Positions 23,901-37,789 are shown, counted from the stretch's first letter. The stretch is DNA of 64,000 nucleotides from Mycogone perniciosa (GCA_025331125.1 JAOALB010000046.1:248001-312000); one strand, 5' to 3'. Notes: generated from the letters alone by a model not told the origin. A program made the numbers and translations.

Positions 23901-26900
23901 AACAGGGCAAATGTATGAGAGGACAACGCCGGCGAATGTTGCCCAATGTGGTGAGTTGCTTCAGTACGTAACAAGTTCAACATGGTTAGTGTTGCTGCAA
24001 CGCATACACATATCCTATGAGTGGTCAGTCGAATGGATAATAGATCGGTGTACTTTGAACCTAAAGTAGTACTACTACTCGCACGGAGTTGCCGGACTTC
24101 CTGGTGGCAGTTCGGTAATACTAGTACTCCGTCCTTTGGAAGGCATAGGACTAGTCACAATGGGGCCTCCTATACCAACATGTTGCTCGTGTCGGCAGTC
24201 AAACTGAGGTCCTTCGGGCAATCTTGTCATCAAGCAGCATTGGGAGACACCTTTGGGGAATGGCAGGAGTGGAGTAGCAGAAGCTGTGTAGGCCCTCCAC
24301 ATCCCTAGCTCCCCGTGGAAGCGGAAAGCCCTTGCCGGTAAACCATGTCAACGACATTGACATCGACACGAACTGAATGGCTGACCTCCCATATCCCCAC
24401 AAAACCCGAGAATCCCTGCGGAGCCCATTCAACCCCTGGGACTGACCGATGGTGCAGCCGAGGCGGGGAGGAGGAAGAGTTCTAGGGGATGCATGTAGTA
24501 TGCATGTAGTATGAATGCAGTAGTAGTACTAGTACTCCGTACGTAGTAATATGTCATGGAGGGGGTGGCGGAAACTTATAATCGAGTAGTACTGACCAAC
24601 AGCTTGTCAGGCAGGTTGATTGGGACTTGGCGAAGATTCTACCATATGCCAGTTATGTCCGAGTGTATGCATATTCGCTTGTTATTGGTTATTGGGCGTG
24701 ACCAGTTAGTCTAGGGTACAGAGTATAATAGCATTGCCTACTCATCTTCCAACAACTAGACCTCTTCTGAGTGACTAGCCTGGAAGAAGGCGCAACACTC
24801 AATTCATTGGATGAGTTCAAGGAGCGGGTACTTCGTACAGTAGGCTCCTCTCAGTTGCTTTCTTTCAGACTCTTGCTGTCAGCAAGCAGGTTCACGCGGA
24901 CTGGCACCATGAGCAAGCCCTTACTCTGGAGACCTTTGGGGGCGAAAACGTGAAGGACAGCACCATGCTTTCTACCAGCTGACTGAGAGGAACTATGCAG
25001 CCCATCGAACGTTCCGTTATAGAGATCGATAGGATGGAAACGTCACACCCAGGCCTCGGACGTGTGCGATAGGGCTGGGTGGAAACCTTTTTTTCCAGGA
25101 CCCGAACCCAAGCAAGCAGGGAGCCGTTGCTGTACGACAAGCAGTACATGCTCTGTACGAAGCACGACTCGTAAAGGCTTCACGGCTGGGCCTCTCCTGG
25201 CATGTACGAATCGTATCTGGCGTGGATGCACACCACCCCATGAGCAGCATCTGCCGTGCCAGGATCATGCTGGTCTCGTGGAGGCAGGCTGAACGGGAAG
25301 GGTAAGCGGCAAGGTGAACGGTAAGGACTCTCGATCAGACATTCCAATCACTTGCGCCATCATTTTGATTAGCGCTGTGATATCGCTATCGACAACGCTC
25401 ACTTTTTCAACCCCGGATCTTCCTACCAGTAATGTCATGAGTAAAAGATATAGGAGGACATGCTTGTAGATACCATAGCAAATAGTAGTACTAGTAGTAC
25501 TACTCATGCGGTAGTCTTGTTCACTTCATATGTACGTAATGGCCATGGAAGAAGAGAGTCAAAGCGTTCAAAGCTCAATGGCTTGCCAGATGTGGCGCTG
25601 ACCACCAACTACGAGTACTCACTACGGAGTACTCCGTAGGCAATTCTGCTTCGGGCCAAAGACACCATTCCCGACCTCTTAGGCTCAGAACAAAGTACCC
25701 AGTACATGTGCGTCGTGGGGGCCCGTTCCCTCCCGAGGCGGCTAGAGTGAGAAAAGTGCGAGGAAAGCGCGCCAAAACGGGGCCGGGGTGTGCATAACAA
25801 GGTTTATGCTGTCATTTTGACCAGAAGACAGATATGTACTCCGTAGAAATGCCTATTCCACCGGGACAAAGGACGGAGGCCTCTAGCGATTTACGGAGTA
25901 GTAGTATTGGACCAAACATAGCCTTACACACATATTACGGAGTACTATTATCCGGCACTTTTACGGAGTACGAAGTAGCATAGGTTAGTACGGGGCCCAG
26001 GATGGGTGTAACTCTGATGTCGTTATGTCTACTCCACCAAGGTTCTATTGACACTCCACACGAACATCCGGGCATTAGTCTTATAGAAATTAGCAGTAGT
26101 CCGTAGTACGGAGCAGTGGTAGTAGTGTCTTGATCTTTGAAGCCTTTCGGGTCGGATAGATTGAATTTGCCGATGGTTATCTGCTAAGGTCAATGATATC
26201 GTCGCTGGCTTTCAATCGTTGAATACCAACATACACCCGCCGATGTGACTTAATTGCCATCACAACCTCCCTGGTTGGATCTGGGTTCGGCTCTTATCCG
26301 TTCCCTTGCGGGAGCTGAGTGTTTATTTGCGAGGCAGTAAGTAGGTAGTATTACGGAGTACCTCCGAGTATAGTGCAGACCTACCCCGTACTCCGTACAG
26401 CCTGTAAGTAAAAAAATATTACCGTATCGGCGATTTTCGCCGCATTGTAAACAAATTTCCCACGTCGGCGTCTCCGGGCGTCGTGTGGCGCTATTGTGAT
26501 TGTGCTATGTAAATTGACGGATGATTGCCGAATTTCCTCTCGGGTGCCTAGTCTGAAGCACTAGGAGCTGTCGCTTACGACCATGAATGATGTCCCTAAT
26601 AGGTAAGTAGTGTTTCCCTCTTTTGGCTTGTTGCCTCGAATGTGATCGAGGTACGAGGGATTTACGGCTACTATTAGTGGCAGCGTATGTATATTGCCTC
26701 GTGGCGGATGACCCCGTTGCGCATTCCCAACAATGCGAGGCGCTCCAGGCTTCCTGCTTTCGAAGCGGAACAAAGAAAATATCTGGTGCTGATTTGTGAC
26801 GAGCTTCTAGAAGTGCGAGGTACGTACCGCGCCGCCTTCATCCCAATTTGTTGCAGCCCGCAAGGTGTACGGAGTAAGGTGAGAAACACAAGGGAGCACC

Positions 26901-29900
26901 CACTGCGCCAGCTAGGGCCCTGGCTGTGAGCTTGTCAAAGTTGCCCTGCCAGGGGCTTGCAAGGATTTTCCCTCTCCGCTGCCCGAGTCGCCGGTCTTGT
27001 CATCCTTGTCTGCCGTTCCGCTGCATGGCTGCCTCTGGCTGGCCGTTGTAACTCCAAACATTCCCACGCCGCCATCGAGCCAAGTCCAGGGATCAGGGCA
27101 CTATGCATTCAACGTCCAGGCATACCAAATATCACGGCGCGCCTATGTAGCCGGGATGCACCGAGAACATACTATCCTTTGGAAAAGGAAAGGGTTGACG
27201 GGACCATGCGTCTCGACTTCAGGGCACAAGACGAAACAAACTCAGCGAATTGTCGCCTCGCCAGCATTATGCGATCCTCAAAGGACGGCCACGCCATAAG
27301 TACCACATGGTATTACCAATAGAACGTGCTGCGCGTACGTACCTCTCGCTTACAAGCAAATTACCAACTTCCACGTGCATATAACCTGGCATTCACTATT
27401 AGGGGACAAGTAGCGCTCCGTATCTTCCACGGATTGGCGCCCTACGCAGGCACTTGGCGATGATATACTGTGTGTGCAACAGACTGTATCTTCCCCAGTT
27501 TGCCTGCTCTATGAGAAAACGGAACAACACTGCGCGATCTGAGGCGATCGCCAGTCTGCATGAGTCGACAGGCATGTAGAAGGTACCACATCCCGTCAGT
27601 GATCCTAGACGCTGGTGAGTACCCTTCATTCCTTAGCGGCCTCCCACGTGCATCTGGCGTGCTATCGCACCGCAGTCCGGGGTCCAATGAGACTGGAGCT
27701 TCGCACCCCCTGCTGGCGTACCCGAGAACAAAAAGCAATGGATCTTAAATTCCATCGCAAAAAGTCTAGGGGTACTCCGTACTCCGTACTGCTAAGAGTT
27801 CGAGGATGTTGTAGTACGAGTCCTACTACTACTAGTAATAGGGTTCTGCCCTTGACCAAACAACGCCCGGGACACCATTGTGAGGTTTTGTGCGGCAAAC
27901 TACTTTGGGGAGGCGCTTGGCATCCGTTTCTGTCAGTGAATACATTGGTGACAACCCGTCCTCCACACCTCTCCTCCAATGAGGACGAAAATTTTGCCGC
28001 CTACCAGTTCTGGAGCAGGGGAATTAGGTCCGCGTCGGGTTTTCTTGGATGGATGGGAGTAATCTGTGGAAATCAGAGCTATCTATAGCACTGTACGGAC
28101 TACTTCGCATATGTTTTGAGGGTCCCTCTTTTTGTTTTTTTTGTTCCCCGCTTGGCACTCTTCCTACGGAGTACAGGTAGTACATACTCGTGCTCGTACT
28201 ACTACCACAACCACGAGTACCTAGGTACTACTATAACTCCGTATAATACTCCGCACTACGGAGTCCTGCTGCTTGTGCGTACGAGCCGTCCCAGTGCGTC
28301 TGCCAGTGTCTGCCATGCCTTGAGTCAAGCAGCGAGCACCCCACACCCAGTGAGTGTGATGTTTTGAACAGAAGCTGCTACTAGTAATAATAAAACGGTT
28401 GGATGTACTGTTATAACTTGTATGCGACGAGTACAGTGTGCGCTGCATACTGTGTGTTTCTAGGTTTGAGAAGAATGGAACCTCTTCGACTAACATATCC
28501 TCCCTCTCGTCAACCACCGGCAATACGAACACCACACACCTCTACTCCGTAATAGATTGATGCATTTATCTGCTGCATGGACGGAGTACCTGAAGACTTC
28601 ATATGGGTCATGCATGCCTGGAACGTGCGTGCTCCGCTTTTGGGCGGCTCCTCCGGCCCGTTTGCCAGCCTGAGGGGCAGAAAAAGTACCCATGACATGT
28701 ACGAGCCTTTGGGAGAGGTACGGAGCTTGGAGTACTTCCTCTGTCTACCTACATATTTCCTTGTCATATCCCTGCACGCGTCCCCTTTGTCTTCTCTCCC
28801 ACATGCACTCACGGGCACTTTACTCAACGCCTGTGGTTCTTAGTTTGTGACGACTACGACTGGCGGTACTGCGACACCTAAGAATATCTACTGCTCGTGC
28901 CCTCATCGACAAGAGCCATCAGCGCAGCGCACCATCAGACGTGTGTTCTCCAAGCCTGCCTGGTTGAATCCACCTGCACAGCGACCTGTGCAGCCGTCTA
29001 CAACAAGTACGACGCCGACCCGAGTTTGCATCAGGCCCTAGGGCGCGTCTCCGACACGATTGTTCAACGCCATCGACGACCCGATTGAACGGATACGTCA
29101 ACGTTAACATTGCATACACATCGCATGCCGGTCCACTGCGAGAAGAACCAGTGGCCTCCAGCGACTGTACATACATCGCGTGTCAGTTTTGCTAGCACTG
29201 CTGCGACAAACCCTATCGGTCCACTAGTATACATCCGCTGCAGCCCTCAGCAGAGGGATCCAATCCACTTCAAGTCGTCTCCCCCGTTGACAAGGGCTGG
29301 GTCACAATCAATCGCGTTTAGGGGCCACGTTACGGTTTGTGCCACTGTACCGCAAGATATAGACGCGCCAGCACTTCTGCATTTCAATCTCCTTGCATGC
29401 AACAGGCCGATCGTCGTTGTCTAAATAGCTTCCAATCCATCTTGCAAGGCACCTCTTGTTACAGAGGACCAGGAGCAAAGAGCTAAGGCAAGGTAAGGTA
29501 TGGATTCTTAGGTTGCAGGCATCTTCCCGCGCCGCGACCAGGATTTAGTGCTGACCGAGCCCGCTAACCCGCTGACAGGCGCTGGAGCTTTAACGGTCCC
29601 ACCGCCGCCACCCGTTGGCCAAAGAAAACAAAAAGTTGATCCATCCATCCACCTACGCAACGTGTCGCATTGTGAAAGTCAATTATTCAAACCGTTTCGA
29701 AAACACGAGGTAAGATGAGGACTCTCACCAAAGCCCCTCGATTTTCAAACAGCCGCCGGACAGCGAGCGCCTTGGAGACATGCAAGCCCTCTGTGCATCT
29801 GTCTTGCGCTTCGTTGGGTCTCGTGGCGTGTTGCCCAGTCTTCTTGGCCCCTACCAGACCCCTACCCGGCCCCTGCCCCCTCACCTAGCACTCAAGTCAA

Positions 29901-32900
29901 CGCTGGCGTGCCGGTTCCTCGGAATCGCGCGCTGTCGAAGTTCATTTTCCTAGTACCTTTTTCTCTGTCTATCCGCGCTATTCCTTACCAGTGCACATAC
30001 GTGCAATTTTCGCATGGCTACCAGCCTACCACTTATCTCAGTAGTCATATCCAAATCTCATTCTGCACTCATTCATTTCCTTATTTACTTATTCAACTTG
30101 AGCCCCCCACTTGGAATTGATCCATCTGACTCTCGTCTCAGACATCCAGCAACAGAGCGCCGTGTGTTTGTTCAGCATATACCACATTGCTGTCGAGTGG
30201 CATAGATCTCGTCCCGGTTCGTGCCGCATACCTTTCTCCTATCAAGTATTGGAACATCCCTGAGCATGCATGAACTAATCGCTACCCAGAACCTCAAGCC
30301 CAGCGACTGCAGGAGGCGCACGTATTAGTTAGCGCGGCCCACGCCAACTGGACTGGGCGCGACACGTCTGTACTACCACGACTTGTGTCACGGTCGAGAT
30401 ACTGGTCGTTCAAAATTGCGGTTTTGCATAGCGGCCCGCGTTCTTGGCTTTATTACCACAAATCTAACGACAGCCTTCCGCGTGAAAGACTTCTGCTCTC
30501 GTGGTTGGCATATTCTGGATTTGACGAATGTCACAGTAAGTGGAACTTGCATCTTCATCCTGATTCAGTCTGGCATCCCTGGTTATGAATATCACATAAT
30601 AACCTGTGTTCCATATTACGGATCACAACATAGCTCACATCACTTGTCGTGTAGTGGCTACGCTAACCCATTGGTTTCAGAGTCATTCGAATAGCAATTC
30701 AACCACGAGCTCCAATAACCGGATCTATAAACTGAGGGTAAGTCGATTTTTAATTATCTACAAAGGAGACCAGAGAACCCGGCTATTTTGTTCCAACCAA
30801 TGCTCGATATTTGCAGGAGATTGCTTACCGGCGTTTCATGGAGTGATTTCATTTCTACTGTTTGACATCTCGACAACTAACGAGGTTCAGAACTGATACC
30901 ATCGCCTCTCCGATTCCATGACTGTCACAATGGCGACGCACGGTCAAGTCCGGACCCATTATAAAGAAGAGTCCGTTGCTGATCTTGTAAGTGTTATGCG
31001 ATTTCCTGTACTTGTCAAATTTCTATTGTTTAAAGGCCTTCTTTTTTAGACAGTCAATATCTTGCATCAAGTGGTGCGAATAATGTGACACCATGGGATC
31101 ATGTCCAAGAGCAGATTTGCGTGGGGAGACATGATAAATTACTGCCGCCGCTACTGGGCGATCAGGCGTTGTCCTGAAGTCAGTCAACGAACCTGTCGCA
31201 AACTTGACCGCGTCAGGACCGTTGGAGAGCTTAGCAGGGCGGTTGCTGTTTCACCAACGACCAGGCCGCGCCACATACGACAAGGTTTGAGTGGATCAAA
31301 AGTAACTGGTTCCTGAGAGGCGCATGACTTCGGCTCTCACCCCAGCTGCGTATTCTCCTCCGAATTGGCGGATATGGCTTGGGTGCCAAGAAAGGATACG
31401 GAGGTCTCGACAACATGCCAATTGGACCGGCCATTTATAAGCATTGTTGCGGCATTCTTTCGCCGAGTGGCGCAGTCAATGAGACGAAGGCTCCAGGCTT
31501 CAACCACCTAGCTCTACGTTCTGCAACGATGGTCAAGGTGGTCGCTCTGAAATGAACTCGAGACGCGCTTAGTCACTTGGTGTTTTCCCAGCGAGATGAG
31601 AGCTCCAGTGAGTTGCAGCGACGCGAAACGGCCGTGGAAATTGACGAACATCAACCAAATACGCCATAGTCTCATGGAGGACCAATCGCTGAGCTCTCAG
31701 TGGGGCAGTGGTCATCACGTCTCCAATGATGATGTCCGAAGGCCGCCAACGCCTCTAGGCTGATTCAGCTACTGGAAGCGTGGCGTAGCGCCAGACACCA
31801 TTGCTTAATGAGAGGCGCCGACTTTGTTGGGCTAGACGAGTGGATGCCATCAAAAGAGAGAGAGAGAGACGAGGTCCTCGCGGGGAGCTGGGCTGGATGC
31901 AAACAAGAAACAGAATTGCTCAGCGTGGCACCCGCGTCTACACCCGCGCCGGTAGCCGAGACCCCGGGAGCGTTCATCTGTTCACAGTTGCTCAGGTACC
32001 CCATACGACTCCCGCATTGTGTGTCCAACCCAGTTCACCGGTCGCGTGCATCCTCGGGGCTGGCAAAGCCTCCTGTCTGGGCTGTCCACCCTTCTCCGTC
32101 CTCACCAATGGGCCGGGTGTTGGCGCTGTTCTCTCGAGAACTCCAGAGTTCTTGGTTGCTTGACCTTCATGTCTACCCACACACACCGCTTGTGGCCTAA
32201 CGAGGCGAAGGTGATGGCAATCCCGGCCCAATCCTGGTCTGTTGGTTAGTTCCGGCTCTCGAGTGCCTGATTGGGCAGCTGGGCGCAGTCCACCAGCCCC
32301 TGGCTCTTCTAACCGACGTCTCCATTGGCCGTTTAATCAAAAGCTCTGCACCCCTGTCACGTTTCTTCCATGCGCTGGCCCTTCCCTGGCCACCACTCAT
32401 CCCTGCTCCCCGTCGCTCCCAACAGACACCCCTCCCCTGCTGTCCAGGCCCCAGAAGCCCCGATCACAAAAAGTATATGGAACTTGGGTTACCTTTGCCT
32501 TTTTTTCACCTCTCTTTCTGCGCGTTTCTGGTTCCTTAAGCTTTGAAGTTCATCAGGGGCAAGATCGAATTCTGGCTCTTTCGAGAGCACACTTTACACA
32601 TCTGGTTCCCCGTCACCTCACCTTGTTGCTGTCCTCATCTCTAGCGAAGTTTGCTAGATATCGGACACTGCTTTCTAGAGTTCTGGCGATCCAATCTTCG
32701 ATCCTCACATTGCTTGTACGGTACGGCGGTAAGCACCATCAGTCGGTACATTTGCATATCCACCTCGAATCCCACCCAAGTACCCTAGTCTTGCACACAA
32801 TCCACATACAACTACTTGCTCCCCTGTTCTTCAAACCCCACCCCTCATCGTCATTCAACCAGCACTCCTGTCATCTTCCCCTGGCCCTTGTGTCTGCCGC

Positions 32901-33270
32901 ATGGCCTCCGCGACGGCGCAAGAAAACGCCCTGTTACTTTTCGCAAACACTCCCTGGCCTCCCGCTCAACCCTCCCTGGTTTTAAATCGTAATCTGGAGC
33001 TAAGCGGTACTGCATCCCCACGTTGCGTCTCCTTCCCCAATGTCTCTTGCTGCAGTACGCGAGAACAAGGCTGCTTTGTCAGCATAGTCCTTCTGGGTCT
33101 AGCACGCCTCACCCGTGCCATCCCGGTCGTGTTCAGGGGAGAAAGGTCCACTCCACCACAGCTCCCAGACCTTAACTCTGTCAAGGGGCAAAATAAAACA
33201 TCAAGCGCGTCCTATCTCACCTTGTTTTTTCTTGCCAGCTTAACGAGTCATCTATGTCGAGGTGTTACTG
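17929..33270. other. About 15.3 kb without a supported gene, rich in short palindromes
   Basis: I read both strands and found no conserved domain, no tRNA, no long terminal repeats and no transposase motifs. Open frames are mostly under 130 codons and show no family resemblance. The exception is a Ser/Pro-rich frame at 32242-32985, which lies in the C/T-rich leader of the next gene. Clusters of TACTCCGTAC, TACTTCGTACT and TAGTACTAGTA motifs occur near 19480-19540, 19655-19680, 20030-20110, 21690-21775, 22310-22400, 23270-23300, 23490-23560, 24480-24545, 25480-25505, 25605-25640, 25885-25985, 26335-26400, 27770-27840 and 28160-28265. They thin out after 28.6 kb. Short or fast-evolving genes and non-coding RNAs cannot be excluded from sequence alone. 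Confidence 0.6.
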
Positions 33271-36200
33271 ATGCGTCTTCTCCCTATGCAGCATCATCCG
33301 CATCACCAGCAACAAGGTCATCCACCTTCGCAACAGCTTCAGCACTCGCGACCACCAAGTATTGTTCACCAGCAGCATCATCCAACTCATCCACAGCAGC
33401 AGCCGCCTCCACACCATCAAAGCGCATACTCATCGTCTCACTCGCTTCCGCAATACCAGGCCAGTACCCAGGCCACTAGCACACAGGATAACCTCAACTA
33501 TTACAACCACCCGAGTCCGTACAGTACACCAGGTGCCACGAGCGGATACGCATCCGCCGGTAAGTTACTGTTCCCATGCGCATGGAATATCTACTTTGAT
33601 CGCTGTTTGGAGAAACTAATGCGCCGCTATCTATAGATACATCCGACATGATGGCCGCAGCACAGATGCCTAGACCTCCATATCCTCCAATGTCATATCA
33701 TACGCCGCAGTCCAACTCGCCAGCCTCAGTAGCGTCACCCTCGCAGCATGACCAACACAGAAGCATATACGGCCAACCTCCATCGCAGCACTTGCAACAG
33801 CCTATGTACTACCAGCCACAGCCGCACTACCAGTCCATGCCGCCTCAAGCCGCCGCTTCCCCATACGCGCAGCATGCCCACCATCCGCAACAATCCATGA
33901 CTTCTCAACCAAATATGATGATGTCCCATACAGCACCTCAAAATCAGATGACGCAGCAGCATGCTGCGCAACATGCACAACACGCGCAAGCAGGCATGAC
34001 AAGTAGCCCGAGACCCAAAATCGAGCCACAGGTTCCTCTGCAACTTCAGAAGCAGCCGCCGCAACAGGCCCCCATGCCACAACCCCATCATCAACAAAAT
34101 GCGCAGCAGCTTCAGAACCCAGCGAACGCCACGCCTGGTGTCAACCCTAATGCAGCTCCGGGACCAATTCCCGCGACCACCCCGCTTGTTGTCAGGCAAG
34201 ACGGCAACGGAGTACAATGGATCGCGTTTGAGTATTCGCGAGATAGGGTGAAGATGGAATACACTATTCGCTGTGATGTCGAGTCAGTAAACATTGATGA
34301 CCTGTCACCAGATTTCAGGCAGGAGAATTGCGTTTATCCTCGGGCATGTTGTCCGAAGGAGCAATACAGGGGAAATCGCTTAATGTACGAAACAGATTGC
34401 AATCGCGTCGGGTGGGCTCTAGCACAGCTCAACGCGCCCCTGCGAGGCAAGCGAGGTTTGATTCAACGAGCGGTGGACAGCTGGCGCAACAGCAATCAGG
34501 ATCCCCGACTTCGAAGTCGACGAGTGCGTCGGATGGCGAAGATGAACAGCCGGAAACAAGTTCAGGGAACACATCCCGGCACTCCTCACATGTCGGGTCC
34601 CAGCGGACCAACGGCCTTGCCGGCCGCTCCGGCCCAAATGGGCCCGGGTGCTACATCTGCCATGGGCAAGCCTGCGATGAGCGCTATGGGGCAACCAATG
34701 CACCACCACCACGCCGGAGGCCACCCTGATGGAGGTGCTCCGGGTGGAGGAGATGATGTCGGTATGTACCAGATGTGAATTTGATTCCTCGCATCTGTTG
34801 TATTTGCACCGCTTGCTTTGCCCTCCCAACGACAATGGACAGTGTATGCCGTCAAAACTGTTGTGTTGATTTTATGATACCAACTCTTTTTTCCCCATTC
34901 TCCCGCAAAAAGTATCTTACACTTTATATCTGTGTCTTTTTGCCCCGATTTCTTAACTTTTATTTTTTGTATCTCCGATGATGTTTGGGAAATTGGGGGT
35001 TTGTACCATTTTGTTTTCCTACTCGTCATGCCGTTTTGTTTGCCATATAGCCACCGGGTTAATGCCCGCCGGCTGCACTACACATCTATCCATCCATCAT
35101 ACCTCAGTGGCAAGGGGGTCAGTAGACACCCCTTTTGATTGACACAATCTTGTACATTATCATATAGTCGCATACGGCTGCCGGTGCTGTCAAGTCCTCT
35201 GCTTTACTACTGGTTTTTCCCGCGACTCTTAGATGAGTTCAATCCGCCTTTTGGCTATAAAAGTTAACCCCTTCGCTGGCAATGAAAACGCTGCCATGCA
35301 GAGCATGGGGATGTTTTTTGTTATTCACGGCAATGATGATTGCCTTTGCCATCTTTACACCTTGTTATCATTATGAAGTCTAAAACCGTGTTTGCTCATC
35401 GAGAAAGTGTGGAGGGTAAGCTAACGCGTTTGTTGAGGCGAGGGTAATTCCTACGAAGAACACCACCATCACCATCACCAGGCGCCGGCGTCTCAGACCC
35501 CCACGGTTGGCGGCGACGACGTGAGACAAGCACATGTCTTTACGGGGTATCCTGGCCAAGGCTACCCTGTTGGTGCCCCAGGCGGATCAATGTCTCAGAT
35601 GGCACCTCGGACAGGTGCCGTCGCAGCAAGACATGACGGTCGCGCCGACGACGATGGTCTTTTCCCAGTCCGCCCCGATGCGATGAAGCGCAAATTTGTT
35701 CTGGTTGATGATGGTATACGCGAGTCACGCCTCCGCGTTCGAGTCACTCTCGGTGGCGTCAACACCGAGGAGATTCCAGATAGCTTCCGCAAGGGAGCCA
35801 GCGTGTTCCCCCGCAGCTATTTCCCACGCGAAATGCAGAGCCCCCCTCCTAGTGCTACGGGCTCCCGTTTCTTCACTGACGATTTGTCGGACGACGGAAC
35901 TCAGGATACTGAAGGCCGTGACGCTCGCCGTGGTGGCGCTGACAGGCCTCAAGGTGAAGTAATCAAGGTTCCAATAGGCGAGGGTCAAGTCAGTGAAGCC
36001 ACTGTCCCGTGGATGAAGAAAGCAAATCGCATTAAGGAGGTGAGACTAAACGAGCTTGGATATCGCATGGCGTGGCTCCAGAGTCGAGCGTTTTCGGGAA
36101 AGACTGTTCTCCTCCAGAAAGCCTGTAAGTACCGTCTGATTTGACTCAGATGCAATGTATGTTGGACTAACACATGTAGTGGATACCTACCGCAACAAGA

Positions 36201-36325
36201 CGCGTGCTGAGGTTGATTTTACCATGGTAGAGGGTCAGATTGTCGCGCCTCACTTCGAAACCCGAGCCGGGAAGCGACGGTGGGGTGAGAGGATGAAGCG
36301 CGGGGAGAAGAGAGAAGACGACTAA
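33271..36325 (+). CDS. Gln/Pro/His-rich protein with two copies of a fungal-specific domain (DUF8032-like)
   Basis: Proposed exons: 33271 or 33286 to 33559; 33637-34761; 35438-36124; 36180-36325. All junctions keep frame. Introns are GTAAGT..CTATAG, a 676-nt GTATGT..GAG with CTAAC upstream, and GTAAGT..TGTAG with ACTAAC. The N-terminal ~290 residues are Gln/Pro/His low complexity (HHQQQGHPPSQQLQHSRPP). Domain copy 1 spans WIAFEYSRDRVKMEYTIRC to QRAVDSWRN; copy 2 spans RKFVLVDDGIRESRLRVRV to LLQKALDTYRN. The composition resembles a nuclear regulator, but no DNA-binding motif is recognised. The start is uncertain: ATGs at 33271 and 33286 lie just before an acceptor-like TATGCAG, so an upstream exon is possible. 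The long third intron leaves open two separate genes, but the matching domains favour one. The DUF name is from memory. Confidence 0.72.
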
Positions 36326-37789
36326 ATCCGATGACATGTCTGAGGATATCCTTCTCGAGTCATATCCCCTCTTCTTTTCAAACATATGAACCCTCTCACG
36401 CCTTCCAGAAATGCTCTACGATGCCTTTGCCATGTCTACCAATGTCTTCCATTCTTTAGCGCACAAAACCAGCCGCCTCCCGTTTTGCAGCAAGAACGTA
36501 CACGAGCTTTGATCGACCGAAAATCTTCATCCCTCCTTTCACTTTTCTTGCCTCCAATTGGATCGGCGCATTTGTTTTGAGGAAGTGAAGGAGTTTTGTG
36601 AGCAGAAAACGACATGGTATTACTATATATGTATACACCAGGAATGATATATGAGATAAGGGCAGGCCCGACACTTCGAACCAGTCACCTGATTGCAGGC
36701 TGGTTCCCACGTTGCGATGTTGTTTTTTGCGGGATATAGGAACATACGTTGGGGAACTAACTGGATATCTTGTGGCTTGGTATATGGGTAGGCCGTGTCG
36801 ATGAGGTGCGATCCGGTTGCCGATAGATAATGAATCCTCTTTTCATGGTTTAGCATGCACTCGACTTTCTTGCTCTCTTTTATATCTTTCGGTAGTCTTT
36901 GTAGAATGTCTGAATTAGTACACACTCTGGTGGGTGATGTGCGGTTGAAATCATGCAGTTGCTGCGGCGCAGGTACATTCACATATTCCCTGTCCAGAAG
37001 AGCGGATCTCATCTGGAAGCGGTTTATTTTTAGCTACTGGGTACGGAGTACTCCGTACTGCTGACTGGTATGCACGAAGTATGTATGTGCATAACTATGT
37101 GTTACGGAGTGTAGTACTAGCTACTACCACTACGACTCCGTACGAACCAGTGGAGTGATCCATTCCTCCAACGGCTCATGTCGTTGCACTCGAGACAAGG
37201 CAGGGCAAATGACATCCTTGAGGGGGGGATCCGGGATTCTGGGTTCTGGGGACCCTTCATGAGACACAGCATGGGGACCAAATGGCCTGGGGGTCTTCTC
37301 AGAAGCGAAGATTTGCGACCCCTCCCTGCAACGGTACGGGATCTTCTCTATTACTACGAAGTACTAGGTATTATTGCCTGCCCTGCCTTCTGTGTTAGCG
37401 TTGCGACCAAAGCATGGTCATGGTCATGGTCATGGGCCCCATAGCAAATGGCAAGGCTCTAATAAATCTTAGTTGCCTGTGAGTCCACGTCGCCGTTACG
37501 GAGTACCCCGTACGGAGTTCTCGCACTACGAGTACATATCTAGGTGTGGCTGCGTTGCTTTTCTGCAACGAACAACTCCTCCCACTTATATATGATTGCC
37601 AGGCCTTGTTCAGTTGAGCATGTACTATTGATCGTGCGTGAAGTCCTTGTGCACACGCCTCTCGACATATGAGTATAAAGCATAAAGCCCATACTACCCC
37701 TGACTAGGCTCCGAGGGAGGACTCCCCAAGCATGAGCCCAGGCTGTCTACGAAGCAACGACAAAGACGACCTCGAGCTGAGCGCCAGCA
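36326..37789. other. Intergenic region with palindrome cluster
   Basis: No supported gene. A perfect 18-bp palindrome GTACGGAGTACTCCGTAC lies at 37041-37058, with related motifs to 37150 and at 37495-37520. A short run of an ATGGTC-type hexamer occurs at about 37411-37436. A TTCGAA-containing stretch near 36674 resembles a tRNA T-loop, but its arms do not pair. Confidence 0.5.
37041..37058. repeat. 18-bp perfect palindrome of the dispersed TACTCCGTA family
   Basis: GTACGGAGTACTCCGTAC is identical to the centre of the palindrome at 58728-58747. Partial copies follow to about 37150. Confidence 0.8.

Noticed and set aside
26957..27322. Frame with a signal-peptide-like start (AARVAGLVILVCRSAAWLPL)
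   Set aside because: No ATG precedes the hydrophobic part, the rest has no conserved features, and no splice sites extend it.
30931..31170. Possible small spliced gene starting MATHGQVRTHYKEE with a GTAAGT donor
   Set aside because: The phase-0 continuation after the TTTTTTAG acceptor hits a stop within 13 codons. The longer frame (SQYLASSGANNVTPWDH) is out of phase and also soon stops. No family is recognised.
32242..32985. 247-codon plus-strand open frame
   Set aside because: It is a C/T-rich stretch giving Ser/Pro/Leu low complexity with no conserved features. It fits the untranslated leader of the downstream gene better.
17929..33270. Transposon or biosynthetic gene cluster in the large gap
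   Set aside because: No transposase, reverse transcriptase, terminal repeats, or polyketide/peptide synthetase motifs were seen on either strand.
36660..36720. TTCGAAC stretch resembling a tRNA T-loop
   Set aside because: The flanking 5-bp stems are not complementary and no anticodon arm can be drawn.
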